Below, one piece after another: positions 1 through 5,695 of a DNA stretch of 9,583 bases; position 1 is the first letter of the stretch, and each line of letters starts with the position of its first letter. The notes below the pieces were generated by a model, which searched no databases, was not told where the DNA came from, and saw nothing but the letters and a program-made list of their open reading frames with translations. The translations under genes and the position numbers were made by a program. The stretch is from Candidatus Aminicenantota bacterium (GTDB lineage Bacteria > Acidobacteriota > Aminicenantia > Aminicenantales > Saccharicenantaceae): contig JAPKZE010000252.1 of the NCBI GenBank assembly GCA_026393955.1, positions 1 through 9,583 on the forward strand, written 5' to 3'.

Positions 1-42
1 CGCAGCCGGTTTTTCTCTTTCTTCGACGAACGGGCGCTTTGA
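1..42 (+). CDS. C-terminal tail of an unidentified gene (partial)
   Basis: The first 13 codons of frame 1 end in TGA at 40-42 and read RSRFFSFFDERAL. The family cannot be recognised from so little. I prefer this frame to the open frame 2 over the same bases because about 9 of 13 third codon positions are G or C here, as in the rest of the window, against about 6 of 14 in frame 2. The 64 bases that follow hold a perfect inverted repeat and then a ribosome site for the next gene, as expected after a gene end. The alternative is that frame 2 is coding from the window edge and this tail is spurious. Confidence 0.3.
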   Translation, partial: RSRFFSFFDERAL

Positions 43-52
43 TCAGCTTCAT

Positions 53-74
53 GAAGGATCCCGAGCGATCCTTC
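53..74. repeat. Perfect 8-bp inverted repeat (hairpin) between two putative genes
   Basis: GAAGGATC at 53-60 pairs perfectly with GATCCTTC at 67-74 across a 6-base loop (CCGAGC). It lies 10 bases after the TGA at 40-42 and about 30 bases before the ATG at 107. No T run follows it (the next bases are GGAGGCATCT), so it is not a canonical intrinsic terminator. It could be a weak terminator, an mRNA-stabilising hairpin or a protein-binding site. Confidence 0.4.
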
Positions 75-106
75 GGAGGCATCTCACCCAAGAGGAATCT
101 GAATTT

Positions 107-274
107 ATGCTCGAGATGAGCATTAAGCAAAATTCAAGCAGCGTCACGCAGGAAGAGTTCAACAGGGTCGTGTTCTTGATGAAAAAGATCGAGTCGAAGG
201 CCACGGCCGATGAGAAAGCGAAGCTGGCCGAATTGAGAGGTCTGTTGAGGCGTCTCGCGGGGCTAATGAAATAG
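107..274 (+). CDS. Small helical hypothetical protein (55 aa)
   Basis: I do not recognise this protein. The 55 residues are charged and probably helical: a Ser/Asn-rich N-terminus (IKQNSSSVTQEEF), then a Lys/Glu/Leu/Ala-rich stretch (roughly residues 22-55) ending RLLRRLAGLMK-like, with no membrane segment and no cysteine. I start at ATG 107 because AGAGGA lies at 91-96, ten bases upstream, and because G+C at third positions rises from about 43% before 107 to about 75% (41 of 55 codons) after it. A second ATG at 116 is possible. The frame is open to the left edge (from base 2) without another ATG, GTG or TTG, so it could instead be the end of a longer protein of at least 90 residues. Its overall G+C is lower than its neighbours'. 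It converges on the PurF-like gene, 25 bases away. Confidence 0.5.
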   Translation: MLEMSIKQNSSSVTQEEFNRVVFLMKKIESKATADEKAKLAELRGLLRRLAGLMK

Positions 275-299
275 CCGGCCTCCGCCCGTTTTCCCGGTC

Positions 300-1706
300 C
301 TAATCCGTCCCCACCCCGTCCCAGCAGTAGGTGCAGAGCTTTTCCTTGGGCAGACCGATGGCCGTAACGAGGTCCTCGAGCCGCTGGTAGCGCAACGTGG
401 TCAGACTGAGCGTCCGGCAGATCCATTCGACCATGGCGGCGTATTTGGCGGAGCCGGACTTGGCGTACTCCGCGAAGTCGCGATAATCGGGGCCTTCGAG
501 GGCGGCGATGGCCCGGCGGGCGGCCAGGTCCAGCTCCGAACGGGACCTGGAAAAATTGAGGTATTTGCATCCGAACGCGAGGGGAGGGCAGGCCGGCCGC
601 ATGTGGACCTCGACCGCGCCGAAGTCGTAGAGCCGCTGGATGGTGTCCTTGAGCTGGGTGCCGCGGACGATGGAGTCCTCGCAGAAGAGCAGGCGCTTGC
701 CCTGGATGATCTCCCGGATGGGGATGAGCTTCATCCGGGCCACCTGGTCGCGGACGTCCTGGTTCTGGGGCATGAAGCTGCGGGCCCAGGTCGGCGTGTA
801 CTTGACGAACGGGCGCCGGAAGGGGAGGCGGGCTTCCGAGGCATAGCCCAGCCCGTGGCCGATGCCCGAATCGGGGATGCCGGCCACCAGGTCGACCTTG
901 ACCGCATCGTTGCGGGCCAGGAACGCGCCGCAGCGGTTGCGGACGTTCTCGGTGTTGATGCCTTCGTAGTCCGAGGCGGGATAGCCGTAATAGACCCAGA
1001 GGAACGAGCAGATCTGGAGCCTGTCGCCCGGCGGAACGACGGTCTCGAAACCGTCGGGGCTGATCCGGACGATCTCCCCCGGCCCGAGAAAGCGATCGAC
1101 CTCGAAGCCCAGGTTGGGGAACGCGCAGGTCTCGAGCGAGACGGCGAAGGCGCCGGGCTTCCGGGCCAGGACGACGGGCGTGCGGCCGTAGCGGTCCCGG
1201 GCCGCCAGGACCCCGTCTTCGGTCAGGATGAGGATCGAGCACGAGCCCTTGATCATCTCGCCGACATGGCGGATGCCGTCCTCGAAGGTGTCCTTCTGGT
1301 CGATGATGGCCGCCACCAGCTCGGTCGGATTGATCTCGCCGCCGCGCATCTCGGAGAAGTGGAGGCACTTGCCTTTGAAGGCCCGGGCGACGAGCTCGTC
1401 GATGTTCTTGATGACGCCGACCGTGGCGATCGAGAAATTGCCCAGGTGCGACCGGATGAGGAGGGGCTGGTCCTCGAAGTCGCTGATGACGCCGATGCCC
1501 CGCGTGCCGCTGAGCTTGCCGACGTCCTCGCCGAACTTGGACCGGAACTGGGCGTTCTCGATGTTGTGGATGTAGCGGACGATGCCCTTCCCGTTGCCGA
1601 CGGCCAGGCCGCCGCGCTTGGTGCCCAGATGGGAATGATAGTCCGTGCCGTAGAAGAGGTCCTCGACGATGTCCGACTGGCCGACGACTCCGAAGAAACC
1701 GCCCAT
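300..1706 (-). CDS. PurF-like protein (amidophosphoribosyltransferase family) lacking the glutaminase cysteine
   Basis: A 468-residue homologue of PurF, which makes phosphoribosylamine from PRPP and glutamine in the first step of purine synthesis. The N-terminal Ntn glutaminase-type domain spans about 1-230 and the type I phosphoribosyltransferase domain about 235-468. The PRTase half looks functional: IPDSG at 277-281 and the PRPP loop EDSIVRGT at 343-350. Four cysteines (233, 380, 458, 461) match the [4Fe-4S] ligands of Bacillus-type PurF. The glutaminase half is degenerate: the usual Cys-Gly N-terminus is Met-Gly-Gly-Phe-Phe-Gly, the oxyanion-hole Asn of the NG motif is Val96, and the usual Asp before TE is Pro127; Arg69 is kept. 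Start: ATG at 1706 has AAGGAGG at 1712-1718; an upstream ATG at 1748 would overlap the promoter -10 and has no ribosome site. It is transcribed divergently from the aminopeptidase. I infer an ammonia-dependent PRTase or a different role, so I withhold the name purF. Confidence 0.9.
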   Translation of the reverse strand: MGGFFGVVGQSDIVEDLFYGTDYHSHLGTKRGGLAVGNGKGIVRYIHNIENAQFRSKFGEDVGKLSGTRGIGVISDFEDQPLLIRSHLGNFSIATVGVIKNIDELVARAFKGKCLHFSEMRGGEINPTELVAAIIDQKDTFEDGIRHVGEMIKGSCSILILTEDGVLAARDRYGRTPVVLARKPGAFAVSLETCAFPNLGFEVDRFLGPGEIVRISPDGFETVVPPGDRLQICSFLWVYYGYPASDYEGINTENVRNRCGAFLARNDAVKVDLVAGIPDSGIGHGLGYASEARLPFRRPFVKYTPTWARSFMPQNQDVRDQVARMKLIPIREIIQGKRLLFCEDSIVRGTQLKDTIQRLYDFGAVEVHMRPACPPLAFGCKYLNFSRSRSELDLAARRAIAALEGPDYRDFAEYAKSGSAKYAAMVEWICRTLSLTTLRYQRLEDLVTAIGLPKEKLCTYCWDGVGTD

Positions 1707-1733
1707 GCCGTCCTCCTTAGCAATTATCCGGCC

Positions 1734-1762
1734 ATCATAGCACCGCATCCGGGGGGATTCAA
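1734..1762 (-). promoter_or_regulatory. Sigma70-like promoter of the PurF-like gene
   Basis: On the minus strand, TTGAAT (1762-1757) and TATGAT (1739-1734) are separated by exactly 17 bases. Transcription would begin near 1727, giving a leader of about 20 bases that carries the AAGGAGG at 1718-1712. The position, spacing and hexamers fit well; it is unproven experimentally. Confidence 0.6.
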
Positions 1763-1792
1763 TGCGAAAGATCGGGCCGGAGCGCGGCGCGA

Positions 1793-1821
1793 TTGAACCG
1801 GGCCGGTCAATCTGCTATAAA
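1793..1821 (+). promoter_or_regulatory. Sigma70-like promoter of the aminopeptidase-hydrolase-NusG-like operon
   Basis: TTGAAC (1793-1798) and TATAAA (1816-1821) are separated by 17 bases, and a TG at 1813-1814 gives an extended -10. Transcription would begin near 1828, leaving a leader of about 26 bases with GAGGAGG at 1842-1848. It stands back to back with the promoter of the PurF-like gene, the two -35 boxes being 30 bases apart, so one regulator bound between them could affect both. Confidence 0.6.
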
Positions 1822-1853
1822 GAGATTTCACGAACGATCCCGAGGAGGTCCCC

Positions 1854-3242
1854 ATGTTCAAAGCCGAAACGTACATCCTAAGACGGAAGCTCCTGCGGAA
1901 GTCGGTCGGATCGGGCCTGCTCATCTTCCTGGCCAACGAAGAGAGCCCGATGAACTACACGGCCAACCCGTATCACTACCGCCAGGACAGCTCCTTCCTC
2001 TATTTCTTCGGCCTGGCCTCGCCCGGACTGGCCGCCATCGCCGACGCGGACGAGGGCACGGACACCCTGTACGGCGACGACATCGGCATCGAAGACATCA
2101 TCTGGATGGGGAATCTGCCCACGATCAAGGCGCGGGCCCTCGAGGTCGGCGTCCGTCGGACGGCGCCCCGGGCCGTCTTCGACGAGAAGGTGCGCCAGGC
2201 CCTCGCGGCCGGCCGTCCCGTCCATTACCTCCCGCCTTACCGTCCGGACAACATGACCGTCCTCGGCGACCTGCTCGGCATTCCCGTCAAGGAACTCAAG
2301 GCCCGGGCCTCGGCCGCGTTCATCAAGGCTTCCGTCGATCAGCGCATCATCAAATCGAAAGAAGAGATCCGCGAGATGGAAAGCGCCGTGGCCGTCAGTC
2401 AGGAGATGTACCTGTCCGCCATGAAGCTGGCCAAGCCCGGCCGCTACGAATACCAGGTCTCAGGGCTTATGGAAGGGATCGCGCTCGCCTACGACATGCA
2501 CCTGGCCTTTCCGCCCATCGTCACGATCAACGGCCAGACCCTGCACATGCACGCCCACGACAACATGCTGGTCAAGGGCCGGCTGCTGGTCCTGGACTGC
2601 GGGGCCGAGGCGGCCAGCGGCTACGCCTCCGACATCACCCGGACCGTCCCCGTAGGCGGCCGCTTCAACGCCCGGCAGAAAGCCGTCTACGAGATCGTCC
2701 TGGCCGGCCAGGAATCGGCCGTCAAGGCCATCAAACCCGGCGTCAGCTTCAAGGACATCCACCTCCAGACCGCCCGGGTCATGGCCGGAGGCCTCAAGGC
2801 CCTCGGCCTGATGAAGGGGGATGTCGCCGAGGCCGTCGCGGCCGGCGCGCACGCCCTCTTCTTCCCCCACGGCCTCGGCCACAACATCGGCCTCGACGTC
2901 CACGACATGGAGGACTACGGCGAGAACCACGTCGGCTACGGCGAGAAGGTCGAGCGGAGCAAGCAGTTCGGCCTGGCCTACCTCCGGATGGCCCGGGAGC
3001 TCAAGCCGGGGCATGTCCTGACCGTCGAGCCGGGGCTCTACTTCATCCCGTCCCTCTACGCCCTCTGGCGCAAAGAGAAGAAGCACCGCGACTTCATCGT
3101 CTACGACGCGGTCGAGAAGTTCCTCGATTTCGGCGGGGCCCGCATCGAGGACGACGTCCTGGTCACCGAGACGGGGCGCCGGGTCCTCGGCCCGCCCATC
3201 CCCAAAAAGGTCGCCGATATCGAAAAGGCCTGCCGGGCTTGA
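1854..3242 (+). CDS. M24-family metallopeptidase (Xaa-Pro aminopeptidase-like)
   Basis: A 462-residue cytoplasmic protein of the aminopeptidase P type, which removes an N-terminal residue preceding proline and helps recycle peptides. An AMP_N-type domain covers about 1-165 (NPYHYRQDSSFLYFFG at 38-53) and the M24 pita-bread domain about 170-450. All five expected metal ligands are visible: Asp248 (LDCG), Asp260 (SDITRT), His343 (HGLGHNIG), Glu392 (VEPGLYF) and Glu432 (ARIEDDV); His339 and His350 of the active site are also present. Ligands 248 and 260 are one residue further apart than in the E. coli enzyme. The length is normal and there is no signal peptide. ATG 1854 follows GAGGAGG at 1842-1848. 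It is the first gene of an operon: its TGA overlaps the TTG start of the hydrolase. Substrate preference (prolidase or aminopeptidase P) is inferred only from the presence of the N-terminal domain. Confidence 0.93.
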   Translation: MFKAETYILRRKLLRKSVGSGLLIFLANEESPMNYTANPYHYRQDSSFLYFFGLASPGLAAIADADEGTDTLYGDDIGIEDIIWMGNLPTIKARALEVGVRRTAPRAVFDEKVRQALAAGRPVHYLPPYRPDNMTVLGDLLGIPVKELKARASAAFIKASVDQRIIKSKEEIREMESAVAVSQEMYLSAMKLAKPGRYEYQVSGLMEGIALAYDMHLAFPPIVTINGQTLHMHAHDNMLVKGRLLVLDCGAEAASGYASDITRTVPVGGRFNARQKAVYEIVLAGQESAVKAIKPGVSFKDIHLQTARVMAGGLKALGLMKGDVAEAVAAGAHALFFPHGLGHNIGLDVHDMEDYGENHVGYGEKVERSKQFGLAYLRMARELKPGHVLTVEPGLYFIPSLYALWRKEKKHRDFIVYDAVEKFLDFGGARIEDDVLVTETGRRVLGPPIPKKVADIEKACRA

Positions 3243-4081
3243 GGATCGCGCTCGTCCAGCAGCACGCGACGGACGACCCGGCCGCCAACCGGGCCCGGGG
3301 CGAAGCCGCGTTCCTCGAGGCCGCCGCGGCCGGGGCGAACCTCGTCGCTTTCGCCGAGCTGGCCTTCACCCGGTTCTACCCCCAGGTCCCGGCGACGGCC
3401 GGCAGCGCGTCGCTGGCCGAGACGGTCCCCGGACCGACGACCGACCTGTTCTGCGCCCTGGCCCGGAAGACGGGCACGGTCGCGGTCCTGAACCTGTTCG
3501 AACGCGACGGGGACCGGACCTACGATTCCTCCCCTGTCATCGACGCCGACGGCCGCCTCCTCGGCGTCACCCGGATGGTCCACATCATGGAGGGCCCCGG
3601 ATTCCACGAGCGCGGCTATTACACCCCCGGCGACCGGGACAGCTTCGTCCACCGGACCGCGGCGGGCCGGATCGGCGTCGCCATCTGCTACGACCGCCAT
3701 TTCCCCGAGTTCATGCGGGGATTGCGACTGGCCGGGGCCGAGCTCGTCGTCGTGCCCCAGGCCGGGGCGGTCGGGGAGTGGGCCGAGGGCATCTACGAGG
3801 CCGAGCTGCAGGTGGCCGCCTTCCAGAACGGCTACTTCGCGGCCCTGGCGAACCGCGTCGGCCGGGAGGACGGCCTCGAGTTCGCCGGCGAGTCGTTCGT
3901 CGTCGATCCCGACGGCCGGGTCATCGCCCGGGCCCCCCGCGGGCGCGACCACATCCTCTACGCGGACTGCGACCTCGCGAAGAACGCGTCTTCTCACGCG
4001 GCCCGGCATTTCCTCGAAGACCGCCGCCCCCCGGTCTACGGAGCCATGGGACTCACGGACCCGGGACGGAGAGGCCGCTGA
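3239..4081 (+). CDS. Nitrilase-superfamily carbon-nitrogen hydrolase (N-carbamoylputrescine amidase-like)
   Basis: A 280-residue single-domain protein of the nitrilase fold, cytoplasmic and usually multimeric; relatives hydrolyse N-carbamoyl amines, omega-amides or similar C-N bonds. Visible: Glu40 (AFAELAF), the nucleophile Cys150 in GVAICYDRHFPE, Glu124 in GFHERGYYTPGD, and the conserved NRVG, GESFVVDPDG and C-terminal ADCDL segments. The position that normally holds the catalytic lysine (RKxHIP) reads TRMVHIM, with Met113 in place of Lys. The start is TTG 3239, which overlaps the aminopeptidase stop as TTGA; it gives the usual RIALVQQ opening strand, with AAGG at 3225-3228 ten bases upstream. 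The frame is open much further upstream, but that part is antiparallel noise inside the aminopeptidase gene. The stop overlaps the next ATG. The substrate is unknown, and activity without the lysine is uncertain. Confidence 0.9.
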   Translation: MRIALVQQHATDDPAANRARGEAAFLEAAAAGANLVAFAELAFTRFYPQVPATAGSASLAETVPGPTTDLFCALARKTGTVAVLNLFERDGDRTYDSSPVIDADGRLLGVTRMVHIMEGPGFHERGYYTPGDRDSFVHRTAAGRIGVAICYDRHFPEFMRGLRLAGAELVVVPQAGAVGEWAEGIYEAELQVAAFQNGYFAALANRVGREDGLEFAGESFVVDPDGRVIARAPRGRDHILYADCDLAKNASSHAARHFLEDRRPPVYGAMGLTDPGRRGR

Positions 4082-4536
4082 TGCAGCGCTGGTACGTCGT
4101 CAACACCAGGCCCAAGAAGGAGAGCCAGGTCGAGAGGCTCTTCAGCGAGGGCGGGTTCACCCTCTACTGTCCCAAGTACGTCCGGGAGAAGCGGATCGTG
4201 CCTTTCTTCCCGGGCTACGCGTTCCTCCGGTTCGAATACCCCGAACAGTTCCAGATGGTCAAATACACCCGCGGCGTCAAGCGCGTCGTCGGCAACGACT
4301 CCGGTCCGACCCCGATCCCCGAGGAGACCGTCGAAGGCATCAGGGCCCGGGAGCGCGACGGCCTCGTCGTCTTCGAAAGGTACGGCCAGGAACCGGCCGT
4401 CGGGGACGAGATCGAGGTCGTCGAGGGCCCGCTCAAGGGTCTGAAAGGCGTCTTCCGCAAAGAGATCGGCGACAGCGAGCGGGTGATGATCCTCCTGAAC
4501 TACGTCTCCTACCAGGGCCTGCTGCTCATCGAATAA
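4081..4536 (+). CDS. NusG/RfaH-family transcription elongation factor (stand-alone paralogue)
   Basis: A 151-residue protein with a NusG N-terminal domain (about 2-95; WYVVNTRPKKES at 4-15 and the typical FFPGYAFLRF at 42-51) and a C-terminal KOW domain (about 106-135; VGDEIEVVEGPLKG). NusG proteins bind RNA polymerase through the NGN domain and change pausing and termination; specialised paralogues such as RfaH, LoaP and UpxY act on selected operons. It lacks the secE/ribosomal-protein neighbourhood of housekeeping nusG and is shorter than E. coli NusG, so I take it for a paralogue. ATG 4081 overlaps the hydrolase stop (TGATG), with GGAGAGG just upstream. After the TAA at 4534-4536 the frame continues D-K-L-K-K-V and then TAG, which resembles the usual NusG C-terminus. 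Being last in a peptidase/amidase operon is odd for a specialised NusG, which usually heads its target operon. Confidence 0.87.
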   Translation: MQRWYVVNTRPKKESQVERLFSEGGFTLYCPKYVREKRIVPFFPGYAFLRFEYPEQFQMVKYTRGVKRVVGNDSGPTPIPEETVEGIRARERDGLVVFERYGQEPAVGDEIEVVEGPLKGLKGVFRKEIGDSERVMILLNYVSYQGLLLIE

Positions 4537-4561
4537 GACAAGCTCAAGAAGGTCTAGGCTC

Positions 4562-5680
4562 TCAACGCTCCAATTTGAGGGCCTTTAGGGCGTCGAGGAA
4601 CGGCTGCTTGAGGCTCGACGACGAGAAATAAACGACCCCGTCGCCCTTGAGTGCCTTGGTGATCCGCATCTCCTCGAGCATGCCTTCGGGCGTGTTCTGG
4701 TTGTGGGACGTGCCGATGCCGATCCCGGGGCAGACGAACGTGTGCCCTTTGCCGTAGCCGACGGCTTCTCGGGTCAGCTTCTCGTAGAGCTTGATGTCGT
4801 TGGTGTAGAGCATGGGATTGAGCATGTCGACGAGACCGTCGCGGGCCCAGCCGGCCCAATCCTGGCCGATGGCCACCCGGGCGTTGACGGCGTCCGGGAA
4901 CACGGCGGCGCTGATCTTGACCTGCCGGCCCGTCGCCTTGAGCGCGGTCCGGAGCTCGCGGACGAAGACGGTGACGCGGTCGGTGTTCCAGCGCAGCCAG
5001 ACGTTCCAGGCCGGATTGCCGGTGTCCCGGGACTTGACCGCGGCCATGTCGATCCCTGTGTCCTCCTTGAAAAGGCGGAGGGTCTCCGCGTCGAAGCTGA
5101 AGAAGGGCTCGGTCGGCTCGCAGGGATAGCGGATGTAATCGAGGTGGACCCAGCCGACTGCATACTTCCGGACGACTTCGAGCATGAGGCTCATCTCGTA
5201 TTCCCGGACGGCCGGCAGGGCCGGGTTGACCGCGCCGACCATTTCGCCCTTCGGGCTCCGGATGAGCCACTCCGGATGCTGGCGGACTTGGCCAAGGATG
5301 GCTGCTTCGGGGAAGACGCAGAACCAGGGATGGACGTCCATCCGGCGCTTCTTCGCCTCGTCCAGGAAGACGGCGAGAAAGTCCCAGTTCCAGCCGGGGG
5401 CGGGGACCCCGATCTCGCTCGAGAAGTAGACATGCCCCGAAGTGTCCTTGACCAGCATGATCAAGGTGTTGATGCCGGCCTTGGCATATTCGTCGAGGGT
5501 CACCCTCATCTTCTCGACGGCGGCGGCCTTGTCCGGCCCGAAGAAGCCGGGATGCATCCAGACGCCCCTGACGGGCATGTCCAGGGACGATCCGGCAACG
5601 CCCGATGAACAGGCGGGTGTCACGGTCAGGACCAGAAGCATGAGAAGAAAGGACAGGACGGAGAGCGCTCGGATCGTCAT
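4562..5680 (-). CDS. Secreted GHL10-type glycoside-hydrolase-like protein, probable lipoprotein
   Basis: A 372-residue TIM-barrel protein resembling the glycosyl-hydrolase-like 10 family (PF02638), whose E. coli member DigH (YddW) cleaves denuded peptidoglycan glycans. Residues 1-23 form a signal sequence with a hydrophobic core at 7-20 followed by Thr-Pro-Ala-Cys24-Ser-Ser; Thr at -3 makes the lipobox weak, so cleavage could be by signal peptidase I or II. Family landmarks are RGVWMHPG (38-45), DVHPWFCVFPEA (115-126), HPEWLI (135-140), the diagnostic HLDYIRYP (179-186), and DMLNPMLYTND (285-295). It is a minimal barrel with no added binding domain. ATG 5680 has AAGGAGG at 5687-5693, and the gene begins 15 bases after hyuB, so it is probably co-transcribed with hyuA-hyuB. 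Its 3' end converges on the NusG-like gene, 25 bases away. The substrate is not shown by the sequence. Confidence 0.85.
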   Translation of the reverse strand: MTIRALSVLSFLLMLLVLTVTPACSSGVAGSSLDMPVRGVWMHPGFFGPDKAAAVEKMRVTLDEYAKAGINTLIMLVKDTSGHVYFSSEIGVPAPGWNWDFLAVFLDEAKKRRMDVHPWFCVFPEAAILGQVRQHPEWLIRSPKGEMVGAVNPALPAVREYEMSLMLEVVRKYAVGWVHLDYIRYPCEPTEPFFSFDAETLRLFKEDTGIDMAAVKSRDTGNPAWNVWLRWNTDRVTVFVRELRTALKATGRQVKISAAVFPDAVNARVAIGQDWAGWARDGLVDMLNPMLYTNDIKLYEKLTREAVGYGKGHTFVCPGIGIGTSHNQNTPEGMLEEMRITKALKGDGVVYFSSSSLKQPFLDALKALKLER

Positions 5681-5695
5681 CGGGGGCCTCCTTGC

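Noticed and set aside
275..299. Possible bidirectional terminator between the small gene and the PurF-like gene
   Set aside because: Only short C-rich runs and a TTTT are present; I find no stem of useful length.
49..1368. Minus-strand open frame of 439 codons overlapping the PurF-like gene
   Set aside because: It is out of frame with the PurF-like protein and Arg/Pro-rich through most of its length.
1746..1748. Upstream ATG that would extend the PurF-like protein by 14 residues, as in PurF propeptides
   Set aside because: It lies upstream of the predicted -10 box (1739-1734) and has no ribosome site, whereas ATG 1706 has AAGGAGG. A propeptide reading would still place Gly, not Cys, at the cleavage site.
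1793..3238. Open frame running through the aminopeptidase gene into the nitrilase gene, which could suggest a 762-residue fusion protein
   Set aside because: The first part is Arg/Pro/Gly-rich out-of-frame translation of the aminopeptidase gene, which has intact motifs in another frame. Recognisable nitrilase sequence begins only at TTG 3239.
4561..4579. CTCAA/TTGAG inverted repeat at the convergent end of the NusG-like and GHL10 genes
   Set aside because: It has a five-base stem with a nine-base loop, lies inside the GHL10 coding end and lacks a T run, so it is not distinguishable from chance.
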